NCBI GenBank assembly: GCA_024403585.1
Contig: JAKSRN010000043.1
Span: 1 to 11,091, forward strand
Reading direction: 5' to 3'
Length of the DNA stretch: 11,091 nucleotides
DNA from: Lachnospiraceae bacterium
GTDB taxonomy: Bacteria > Bacillota > Clostridia > Lachnospirales > Lachnospiraceae
The notes beneath the pieces are model-generated. The model worked only from the letters and a program-made list of their open reading frames with translations, did no database searches and was not told the origin of the DNA. This document shows positions 1 to 6,225 of this stretch, piece by piece; positions within the stretch are counted from its first letter, which is position 1; each line of letters opens with the position of its first letter. A program made the position numbers and the translations under genes.

Positions 1-229
1 GAACATTTTCTATTTCATTATTTGACAGTCTTTTCACATTTCCATTAAGTAATGTTCACTAAATAATGACAAAAATAGCATAATTCATGTTCCATTTTTT
101 ACAAAAAACACTTATAATAAAATAGAATATTTCTCATACTGAACATGTCCCTGCGTATATCCGATTTTAATATAGGCGTTTTAATCATGCAGGAACAGAG
201 AATGTATTAATAAACAGGAGGGTTATAAA
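1..229 (+). promoter_or_regulatory. glgCD upstream region with candidate promoters and leader hairpin
   Basis: This AT-rich stretch holds no gene. Two weak promoter candidates face glgC. The first is a perfect TATAAT at 113-118 with no convincing -35. The second is CATAAT at 79-84, with TTCACT at 55-60 as a poor -35 (18-base spacer). A perfect TTGACA at 22-27 lacks a good partner. Downstream, TGTCCCTGC (146-154) and GCAGGAACA (189-197) can pair with one mismatch, closing a leader hairpin about 50 bases long. The ribosome binding site AGGAGGG at 216-222 sits 7 bases before the glgC ATG. The choice of promoter is uncertain. Confidence 0.4.
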
Positions 230-1438
230 ATGGGCAAGGAAATAGTTGCTATGCTTCTTGCTGGTGGACAGGGCTCACGTCTTTACGCACTGACTCAGAA
301 ACTGGCAAAACCTGCAGTTCCATTCGGAGGAAAATATCGTATCATTGACTTTCCTCTTTCTAACTGCGTAAACTCAGGAATCGACACAGTCGGTATTCTG
401 ACACAGTACCAGCCGCTGGTACTGAACGAGTACATCGGAAACGGACAGCCATGGGATCTGGACAGACTTTATGGTGGTGTACACGTTCTTTCACCATATC
501 AGCAGGCACAGGGATCAGACTGGTACAAAGGTACTGCTAACGCAATTTATCAGCAGCTTGCATTTATTGAGCGTTATGATCCTGAATATGTAATCATCCT
601 TTCCGGCGATCAGATCTGCAAACAGAACTACAGCGAGTTCCTTCAGTTCCATAAAGAGAAAAACGCAGAGTTCTCCGTAGCAGTTATGGAAGTTCCATGG
701 GAAGAGGCTCCACGTTTCGGACTTATGGTAGCAGATGAGAACGATCGTATCAGCGAGTTCCAGGAGAAACCAAAGAATCCAAAATCCAACCTGGCATCTA
801 TGGGTATCTACATCTTCAACTGGCCAATCCTGAAACAGTATCTGACAGAGGATGAGAATGATCCTAACTCAGAGAACGACTTTGGTAACAACATCATTCC
901 TAACCTGCTTCGTGACGGAAGAAGAATGTACGCATTCCACTTCGACGGATACTGGAAAGATGTAGGAACAATCTCCTCTCTGTGGGAAGCTAACATGGAA
1001 GTTCTTGATCCTGAGAAGAGCGGAATCGACCTGTTCGATGACAGCTGGAAGATCAAGAGCCGTACACCAGGTCTGCCTGCACAGAAAATCTATGATTCTG
1101 CAAAAGTAGTTGATTCCATGATCACAGATGGATGTAAAGTAGCCGGTGAGGTTACTCACTCCATTCTGTTCGCAGGTGTTACAGTTGAGAAAGGTGCTGT
1201 TGTAGAGGACGCTGTAGTTATGGGCGGAACTCTCATCAAATCCGGCGCAGTTGTTAAACATTGTATCATCGCTGAGAACGCAATCATCGGAAACAACGCA
1301 GTTGTAGGCGCTATGCCTTCAGGCGACGAGAAAGGTGTTGCTACAATTGGTTCCGGCGTATACGTAGGTGACGGTGCTAAGATCGGACCTAACGCAATGG
1401 TTGATGAAAACGTAAAGGATGGTGAAGAAAGATGGTAA
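230..1438 (+). CDS. glgC: Glucose-1-phosphate adenylyltransferase, catalytic subunit GlgC
   Basis: This enzyme makes ADP-glucose and pyrophosphate from glucose-1-phosphate and ATP, the committed step of bacterial glycogen synthesis in the cytoplasm. The 402-residue protein has the usual order. An N-terminal nucleotidyltransferase domain (about 1-255) opens with the loop AGGQGSRL (11-18) and continues with KPAVPFGGKYRIIDF (27-41). It also carries SGDQI (125-129), with the likely metal-binding Asp127, FQEKPK (177-182), with the lysine expected to hold glucose-1-phosphate, and YWKDVGT (241-247). The C-terminal part (about 290-390) is a left-handed beta-helix of hexapeptide repeats, as in other bacterial GlgC proteins. 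The ATG follows AGGAGGG by 7 bases. Its stop overlaps the start of glgD by 7 bases, which implies translational coupling. In Firmicutes with this pair, GlgC is the catalytic half of a GlgC-GlgD heterotetramer. The length is normal and no key motif is missing. Confidence 0.97.
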   Translation: MGKEIVAMLLAGGQGSRLYALTQKLAKPAVPFGGKYRIIDFPLSNCVNSGIDTVGILTQYQPLVLNEYIGNGQPWDLDRLYGGVHVLSPYQQAQGSDWYKGTANAIYQQLAFIERYDPEYVIILSGDQICKQNYSEFLQFHKEKNAEFSVAVMEVPWEEAPRFGLMVADENDRISEFQEKPKNPKSNLASMGIYIFNWPILKQYLTEDENDPNSENDFGNNIIPNLLRDGRRMYAFHFDGYWKDVGTISSLWEANMEVLDPEKSGIDLFDDSWKIKSRTPGLPAQKIYDSAKVVDSMITDGCKVAGEVTHSILFAGVTVEKGAVVEDAVVMGGTLIKSGAVVKHCIIAENAIIGNNAVVGAMPSGDEKGVATIGSGVYVGDGAKIGPNAMVDENVKDGEERW

Positions 1439-2577
1439 ATGTTAAGACTGACGCTCTGGGAATCATTTTCCCAAATGTTTACGATTCTCTGGTTCCTGAA
1501 CTGACAAGCGAGCGTGTTATGGCATCCATTCCATTTGCCAGCCGCTATCGTATGATCGACTTTGTTCTTTCCAGCATGGTGAACAGTGATATTGAAGACG
1601 TTAAAGTAGTTGTTCGTGAGAACTACTTCTCTCTGTTAGATCATCTGGGTTCCGGCCGTGAGTGGGATCTGGCTAAATCCAGTGGCGGATTAAAACTGTA
1701 TCCACCATATTCCGAGAAAGGTCTCGGCGTTTACAAAGGACGTGTAGACGCAATCTATGCTCTGACACATACATTGGAGCGCAAAAAGAAAAAATACGTT
1801 GTTATGGCAGATACCAACATCGCAACCTGCTATGACTTCAAAGATATGATCAGACAGCACATCGCTAACAAGGCTGACATCACTGTTGCATATATCGAGC
1901 AGGAGCTGCCTGAGTCTGCAAAAAAAGCTCAGAATATCGATAAAGCTGCAATCTGGTACACCTACGATATCGAAGATAACTTCGTAAAGAAGATTAACAT
2001 CTGCGAGCAGTCTGACGGTGTTAAGAATATGGCTATGAACGTATTCATCTGCGAGCGTGAGTGGCTGATCAAAACAGCAAAAGAAGCTTACATGCAGGGT
2101 AAAGAGTTCTTCGAGCGTGACGTTCTTATTCCAATCCTGGATCAGCTGAAAATCTATGCTTACAAACATGAGAACTATGCTGTACGTATCTCTGATATGA
2201 AATCCTTCTTCGACGGAAGTATGGGACTTCTTGAGGGAGACAATCTGGATGCTCTCTTCGCAGGACAGACTGTATTCACAAAGACAAACGATGACAACCC
2301 AACCAGATACGTCAAAGGATCTAAAGTTAAAAACTGCATGATCGCTGATGGCTGCGTAATCGAGGGTGAAGTTGAGAACTGTATCATCCACAGACAGTGC
2401 CACATCAAAAAAGGTGCTAAAGTTAAAAACTCTATCATCTTCAGCCACGGCACAATCGAAGAGGGTGCATGCCTTGACTATGTGATTGCTGATAAATTCG
2501 TAACTGTAACAGCTGGTAAAGAGGTTGCCGGTAACGAAGCATTCCAGGTATATGTACCAAAGAATACAGAAATCTGA
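1432..2577 (+). CDS. glgD: GlgD, non-catalytic/regulatory partner of ADP-glucose pyrophosphorylase
   Basis: This 381-residue paralogue of GlgC keeps the fold but has lost catalytic motifs. In place of the nucleotide loop it reads LGIIFPNVYD (9-18). There is no EKP glucose-1-phosphate motif. The YWKDVGT segment is replaced by SDMKSFFDGSMG (254-265). It retains the structural block PFASRYRMIDF (34-44) and MADTN (125-129) where GlgC has SGDQI. The C-terminal third (about 290-365) has the hexapeptide-repeat pattern of the beta-helix, such as KVKNCMIADGCVIEGEVENC (298-317). In characterised Firmicutes, GlgD alone is inactive or nearly so and raises the activity of GlgC in the heterotetramer; assigning that role here is family-based inference. 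The ATG lies inside the last codons of glgC, so the two are almost certainly cotranscribed and coupled. A terminator begins about 100 bases after the stop, so the operon is only these two genes, without glgA or glgB nearby. Confidence 0.95.
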   Translation: MVNVKTDALGIIFPNVYDSLVPELTSERVMASIPFASRYRMIDFVLSSMVNSDIEDVKVVVRENYFSLLDHLGSGREWDLAKSSGGLKLYPPYSEKGLGVYKGRVDAIYALTHTLERKKKKYVVMADTNIATCYDFKDMIRQHIANKADITVAYIEQELPESAKKAQNIDKAAIWYTYDIEDNFVKKINICEQSDGVKNMAMNVFICEREWLIKTAKEAYMQGKEFFERDVLIPILDQLKIYAYKHENYAVRISDMKSFFDGSMGLLEGDNLDALFAGQTVFTKTNDDNPTRYVKGSKVKNCMIADGCVIEGEVENCIIHRQCHIKKGAKVKNSIIFSHGTIEEGACLDYVIADKFVTVTAGKEVAGNEAFQVYVPKNTEI

Positions 2578-2589
2578 TCGCACATTCAT

Positions 2590-2662
2590 GAATTGTTCTT
2601 CTGTTAGTGACCAAGAGCCTGATGGCAAAAGAACAAGAACAGGGAACTGATTCTTCAGTTAC
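2590..2662 (+). other. Structured 3' region of the glgCD transcript
   Basis: Between the glgD stop and the terminator there are two further inverted repeats. TTGTTCTT (2593-2600) pairs perfectly with AAGAACAA (2629-2636). AACTGA (2645-2650) pairs with TCAGTT (2655-2660) across a 4-base loop. No open reading frame with a ribosome binding site is visible. Together with the terminator this gives about 140 bases of structured 3' untranslated RNA, longer than needed just to stop transcription. A function as a processed small RNA is only a possibility. Confidence 0.4.
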
Positions 2663-2678
2663 TTTGAAAGAAAAATCT

Positions 2679-2720
2679 ACAGGATATCTGCCTTTCACAG
2701 GTCAGGTATCCTGTTTTTTT
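2679..2720 (+). terminator. Intrinsic terminator of glgCD
   Basis: ACAGGATATCTG (2679-2690) pairs with CAGGTATCCTGT (2703-2714) over 12 positions with a single G-U wobble. A short CCT/AGG extension lies inside the loop. Seven T residues (2714-2720) follow directly on the plus strand. This is a textbook Rho-independent terminator. Confidence 0.93.
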
Positions 2721-2724
2721 GCAT

Positions 2725-2772
2725 AAAAACACCGCTGCCACAGTGTTTCAGGCACTGGACAGCGGCGTTTTT
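2725..2772 (-). terminator. Intrinsic terminator of the TRAP/UxaA operon, possibly bidirectional
   Basis: Outer arms AAAAACACCGCTG (2725-2737) and CAGCGGCGTTTTT (2760-2772) pair, with an inner stem CAGTG/CACTG (2741-2745 and 2752-2756). In minus-strand RNA the only imperfect outer position is a G-U wobble. In plus-strand RNA it is an A-C mismatch. The hairpin therefore folds better for the minus-strand operon, which ends about 60 bases upstream. A T run flanks both sides, so it may also back up the glgCD terminator. Confidence 0.85.
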
Positions 2773-2787
2773 AAAGAGATAATTTTG

Positions 2788-2809
2788 TTGTATGACCCTA
2801 GTCATACAA
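2788..2809. repeat. Perfect 9-4-9 inverted repeat after dctM
   Basis: TTGTATGAC (2788-2796) and GTCATACAA (2801-2809) are exact reverse complements separated by four bases. The element lies 20 bases beyond the dctM stop and about 15 bases before the operon terminator. It has no T run, so it is not itself a terminator. Its shape would fit either an extra RNA hairpin at the 3' end or a protein-binding palindrome. It does not match the TGATATATCA motif found at the two promoters of this region. Confidence 0.75.
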
Positions 2810-2829
2810 TGGCAATTGGATATGACGTC

Positions 2830-4119
2830 TTAATACAGAAGACTTACAAGACCGGTAGTAAGAGCCGGAATATAAGTCAGTGCCAGCAGCTCAACAACCA
2901 GAACTGCAAAGAACGGAATACTCTCTTTGATAAAGTCCTTTAGCTTACATCCTGTCTCGTTACATACAACGAACATAAGCGTACCCATAGGAGGTGTCAT
3001 ACATCCGATGGAAACGTTGAAGATGATAACCATAAGGATCTGAACTTCATTGATACCATACTGCTGAGCGATTGGGAACAGCAGTGGAACAAGGATGATC
3101 ATGATAGCGTTTCCTTCCAGGAACATACCGCAGATCAGCAGGAAGATGTTCATCAGGATCAGGAATACGTATTTGTTTGGACTGATGTGAAGCATAGCCT
3201 CTGTCAGAAGCTGAGGAATACGCTCTTTTGTAAGAATCCAGCTCAGTGCAGAAGCAGCACCGATGATCAGCATGATACCGGCTGTGGAGATAACAGTCTC
3301 TTTCAGTCCGGTGATGATCTTATCCAGACTCAGCTCACGATACAGAAGTCCAAGGAAGATAGAATATACAACGGCAACAGCACCAGCCTCAGTAGCAGTG
3401 AAGACTCCAAGACGTACACCACCGATGATAATGATCGGAAGGCACATTGGAAGGATAGAGGATTTGATGATCTTTGCTGCCTCTCCCTCAGGAAGTTTCT
3501 CGCCTTTTTTACGGGTTGGTTTGTATCCACGTTTGTGAGAGATAACAGATACACAGATCATCTCACCGGCGCAGAGAAGAATACCAACGCCGATACCGGA
3601 TACGAACAGTTTACCGATGGATACGTTTGCAAGAGAACCACAAAGAATCATAGCGATTCCAGGCGGAATGATTGGTGTGATCATTGCAGATGCTGCAGTT
3701 ACAACAGATGAGAAGGCTTTGCTCATGCCTTTACGCTCCATTGGAGGAACCAGAAGTTTTGCTTCCATAGCTGCATCAGCCAGGTTGGATCCGGACAGAC
3801 CACCCATCAGAGTGGAAAGAAGTACGTTAACCTGTGCAAGACCGCCCCACATATGACCTGTCAACAGATCACAGAGATCCATGATTCGTTTACTAACTCC
3901 TGAGGAGTTCATGAAAATACCTGCACATACAAAGAATGGAATCGCCAGAAGGGTAAGACCCTGAACGGAAGAAGCCAAACGCTGAGCAAGGATCATTGAG
4001 CTGACACCAGGATTCAGAAGGAAGTAGCTGGCTGTTCCTGCGATAACAGAAAGCCATACCGGCACCTTCAGGAAAAGAAGTATAAGCATTAAAATGACAG
4101 GAATTGCTACTGCATTCAT
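2830..4119 (-). CDS. dctM: TRAP transporter large permease subunit (DctM family)
   Basis: This is the large integral-membrane subunit of a tripartite ATP-independent periplasmic-type transporter. It carries the substrate across the membrane, driven by a cation (usually sodium) gradient. The 429 residues match the family length and are hydrophobic almost throughout, with about a dozen predicted membrane segments. Family motifs visible are GGLSGSNLADAA (106-117), PPG (152-154), GVFTATEAGAVAV (238-250), GMFLEGNAIMIILVP (331-345) and GCMTPPMG (372-379). The ATG overlaps the dctQ stop in the four bases ATGA, and an AGGAGGAG ribosome binding site lies inside the end of dctQ. It is the last gene of the operon and is followed by a terminator. 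The symbol denotes the family only; the substrate is probably a sugar acid or related carboxylate rather than a C4-dicarboxylate. Confidence 0.95.
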   Translation of the reverse strand: MNAVAIPVILMLILLFLKVPVWLSVIAGTASYFLLNPGVSSMILAQRLASSVQGLTLLAIPFFVCAGIFMNSSGVSKRIMDLCDLLTGHMWGGLAQVNVLLSTLMGGLSGSNLADAAMEAKLLVPPMERKGMSKAFSSVVTAASAMITPIIPPGIAMILCGSLANVSIGKLFVSGIGVGILLCAGEMICVSVISHKRGYKPTRKKGEKLPEGEAAKIIKSSILPMCLPIIIIGGVRLGVFTATEAGAVAVVYSIFLGLLYRELSLDKIITGLKETVISTAGIMLIIGAASALSWILTKERIPQLLTEAMLHISPNKYVFLILMNIFLLICGMFLEGNAIMIILVPLLFPIAQQYGINEVQILMVIIFNVSIGCMTPPMGTLMFVVCNETGCKLKDFIKESIPFFAVLVVELLALTYIPALTTGLVSLLY

Positions 4120-4631
4120 TCTTCATCTCCTCCTTTCAGATTCACACCTTTGATGTAACGCTGATAAGATGCCCAAAGCATGGACACGATCATCAGAACA
4201 CCACCGATTGGCAGAGCAAGGTAAACATATTTGTATGGAAGACGAAGAAGCTTCGTAACCTTATTCTGCTGTACAAGCTGCATATAATAGATAAATTCCT
4301 GACTGCACAGGTATCCAAGAATCACCAGCTGGATCAGTACGTCGAAACGCTCAATGATACCACCGATTTTCTTTGGAAGAGAATCTACAAGGATCTCTAC
4401 AGTTACATGTCCTGCTTTACGGAATGCCGCACCACCTCCGATGAATGTGATCCACATAAAGATCAGAGACTGCATCTCCTCCATCCAGGTGATAGGACTA
4501 CGCATAATATAACGTTTTAATACTCCGGTTGCTGTCAGAATGATCAGACACACCAAAAGGATTGTTGCAACAGTCCAGTCCAGATTTCCCAGAATTGACA
4601 GTGCGCCGGAGGATTTCTTTTTATTTCCCAT
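4116..4631 (-). CDS. dctQ: TRAP transporter small membrane subunit (DctQ family)
   Basis: This is the small membrane subunit that pairs with DctM to form the transport channel and dock the binding protein. The 171 residues contain four hydrophobic segments at about 19-37, 54-70, 97-120 and 134-154, the usual DctQ topology. The stretch RSPITWMEEMQSLIFMWITF (44-63), followed by a short charged HVTVEIL, is the characteristic DctQ signature after the first membrane helix. The ATG has AGGAGG 8 bases upstream. It starts 15 bases after the stop of the large UxaA-type gene and overlaps dctM by four bases. QM are separate here, as in most TRAP systems, not fused. Confidence 0.93.
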   Translation of the reverse strand: MGNKKKSSGALSILGNLDWTVATILLVCLIILTATGVLKRYIMRSPITWMEEMQSLIFMWITFIGGGAAFRKAGHVTVEILVDSLPKKIGGIIERFDVLIQLVILGYLCSQEFIYYMQLVQQNKVTKLLRLPYKYVYLALPIGGVLMIVSMLWASYQRYIKGVNLKGGDEE

Positions 4632-4646
4632 TACTATTTCCTCCTA

Positions 4647-5810
4647 TTATACATAATTGCAAACACGTGCAATGGCCATCTCAATATAGCCAAGAGACTC
4701 TGACTTGGTCATCTTTCCGCTGGCGATCGCACACATCTCATTGAGAAGGGTATCTGCCATCTCGTCGATTGTTTCCGGATTCTCCAGCAGATCACTTGCA
4801 TCAAAATCGATGTTGTCTTTCATTTTTCCATAGGTTACAGGGTTTGCTGTCAGTTTGATTACAGGTGCGATTGGATTTCCGGTTGGTGTACCGCGTCCGG
4901 TGGAAAATACAACCACCTGACATCCGCCTGCGATCATGCCTGCAACAGAAGATGGATCGTTACCAGGAGTATCCATGATAACAAGTCCTTCATGGGCTTC
5001 CATCTGTTTTGCATAATCATACACATTCTGAATCGGACGATGTCCACCTTTATGGATACATCCAAGAGATTTCTCTTCCAGAGTTGTGATACCGCCTGCC
5101 TTATTACCTGGTGACGGATTACCCTCACGGGTGTCAGCGCCTACCAGTTTCAGGGCTTCCTCATAACGATGCACGATTTCATAGATACGATCATGTACCT
5201 CTTTATTAATACCGCGGCGTGCAAGAATATGCTCTGCTCCGATAAACTCTGTTGTCTCACTGAGAACTGCGGTTCCGCCATTGTCTACAATACGGTCGCA
5301 TACTTCTCCGATCAGTGGGTTGGAAGCAAGTCCGCTTGTAGGATCACTGCCACCACACTCTGTTCCCAGGATCAGCTCGCTGATTGGAAACTCTTCTCTC
5401 TGCAGACAAGAAGCCTCCTGTGCCATCTCACGGGCAGCACGGGTAGCTTTTTCTACAGTTGCGATTGTTCCGCCACATTCCTGAATAATAAACTGGCGGA
5501 GTGGTTTGTTTGTACGCTCCTGGATTGCCTCAACTACCAGATCCATCTGACAGTTTTCACATCCCAGTGATACAACGATTGTACCGTAAATATTTGGATT
5601 TGCGGCAAATCCAGCCATAACATCCATAGTCAGCTGCTGATCGGAAGGGATCTGTGCACAGCCGTTCTGGTTATGGAAAGTTACAGCGCCATCTACCTGT
5701 GAAGCAATGATCCGTGCAGTATCTGCAGCACAGATGGAAGCAGGCAGAATCAGAATTTTGTTGCGGACACCCACACGTCCGTCCGGTCTTTTATATCCTA
5801 AAAAATTCAT
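4647..5810 (-). CDS. UxaA/GarD-family lyase, large subunit (altronate/galactarate dehydratase or sulfolactate sulfo-lyase type)
   Basis: This is the catalytic C-terminal part of the UxaA/GarD/SuyB family. Known members remove water from altronate or galactarate to give 2-keto-3-deoxy acids, or sulfite from sulfolactate to give pyruvate. The 387-residue protein starts FLGYKRPDGRVGVRNKILIL (3-22), typical of the family. It has the conserved Cys/Gly stretches QNGCAQ (48-53), SLGCENCQMD (81-90), QECGGT (110-115), GTECGGSDPTSG (149-160) and GGCQVVVFSTGRGTPTGNP (295-313), some of which probably shape the metal site. I chose the ATG at 5810 because AGGAGG lies 8 bases upstream; a TTG at 5831 is in frame but has no comparable site. 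The upstream neighbour supplies the missing N-terminal domain. The substrate is not decided by the sequence I can see, and no dehydrogenase, kinase or aldolase of the hexuronate pathway is present. Confidence 0.85.
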   Translation of the reverse strand: MNFLGYKRPDGRVGVRNKILILPASICAADTARIIASQVDGAVTFHNQNGCAQIPSDQQLTMDVMAGFAANPNIYGTIVVSLGCENCQMDLVVEAIQERTNKPLRQFIIQECGGTIATVEKATRAAREMAQEASCLQREEFPISELILGTECGGSDPTSGLASNPLIGEVCDRIVDNGGTAVLSETTEFIGAEHILARRGINKEVHDRIYEIVHRYEEALKLVGADTREGNPSPGNKAGGITTLEEKSLGCIHKGGHRPIQNVYDYAKQMEAHEGLVIMDTPGNDPSSVAGMIAGGCQVVVFSTGRGTPTGNPIAPVIKLTANPVTYGKMKDNIDFDASDLLENPETIDEMADTLLNEMCAIASGKMTKSESLGYIEMAIARVCNYV

Positions 5811-5827
5811 AACATGTGCCTCCTGCT

Positions 5828-6103
5828 TCAAAGGTCTTCGCGGTTACTCAGTACATTGTGAACATGTACATGAGTACCCGGCTGGATATCTTCAGCAGCC
5901 AGTCCGATGTGCTCACCGTATTTTACAACCGGGCTCTGCGCAGGGATCAGCTTGATAGATGTTTTGTGATAACGAGGAATATCGCTGACTGCGATGATAG
6001 AACGGGTCTCATTGTTTTTTGTAACAGTGATGGTATCTCCCGCTTTTACATCACCAAGTACAACAGCAACATTATCCCGATCATCGATCATTGTAGCTTT
6101 CAT
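5828..6103 (-). CDS. UxaA family small subunit, SAF domain
   Basis: This 91-residue protein matches the N-terminal SAF-type domain of altronate and galactarate dehydratases, encoded here as a separate chain. Visible family features are an N-terminal beta-rich part, the segment IPRYHKTSIKLIPAQSPVVK (42-61), the motif KYGEHIGLAAEDIQPG (61-76) and a HVHVHN tail (78-83). In fused UxaA this domain is continuous with the catalytic part. Separate small and large chains are found in sulfolactate sulfo-lyase (SuyA/SuyB) and in many Firmicutes 'UxaA family' pairs. It probably forms a complex with the product of the next gene, whose ATG begins 17 bases after this stop. GAGAGG, 8 bases before the ATG, is a modest ribosome binding site compared with its neighbours. 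A 122-base gap with a hairpin separates it from dctP. Confidence 0.85.
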   Translation of the reverse strand: MKATMIDDRDNVAVVLGDVKAGDTITVTKNNETRSIIAVSDIPRYHKTSIKLIPAQSPVVKYGEHIGLAAEDIQPGTHVHVHNVLSNREDL

Positions 6104-6141
6104 AGTGATGACCTCTCTTTGTTTCAGAATAATGTCATAGA

Positions 6142-6174
6142 ACGGGTCGGCTTAGAAACTCAAAGCCGGCCCGT
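6142..6174 (-). other. Intercistronic hairpin between dctP and the SAF-domain gene
   Basis: ACGGGTCGGCTT (6142-6153) and AAGCCGGCCCGT (6163-6174) pair at 11 of 12 positions around a 9-base loop. In the minus-strand transcript the single exception is a C-A mismatch. No T run follows, so full termination is unlikely. A stable hairpin just after the binding-protein gene commonly protects the upstream message from 3' exonucleases or attenuates downstream expression, giving more binding protein than membrane subunits. Applying that here is inference. A second, weaker repeat GGTAA/TTACC lies at 6193-6206, nearer the dctP stop. Confidence 0.7.
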
Positions 6175-6225
6175 CATTGTTACTTGTTGTTAGGTAAATA
6201 CTTACCCTTCAATCACCTGAAATGA

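Noticed and set aside
1..146. LexA/SOS box from the GAAC and GTTC half-sites upstream of glgC
   Set aside because: The Firmicutes box needs GAAC and GTTC four bases apart. Here the half-sites are tens of bases apart.
146..197. A riboswitch in the glgC leader
   Set aside because: The pairing is short, with a mismatch and a large loop. No known riboswitch core is recognisable and there is no terminator or anti-terminator before the ATG.
1690..2628. A 312-residue open frame on the minus strand opposite glgD
   Set aside because: It lies wholly antisense to a clear glgD gene, has no recognisable motif, and its composition follows from the codon pattern of the true gene.
2719..2943. A 74-residue plus-strand open frame beginning after the glgCD terminator
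   Set aside because: It lacks a ribosome binding site, spans two hairpins and overlaps the 3' end of dctM on the other strand.
5811..5831. A TTG start for the large UxaA-type gene overlapping the small gene's stop as TTGA
   Set aside because: The ATG at 5810 has AGGAGG at ideal spacing, and the family sequence begins there. The TTG would lie upstream of that site with none of its own.
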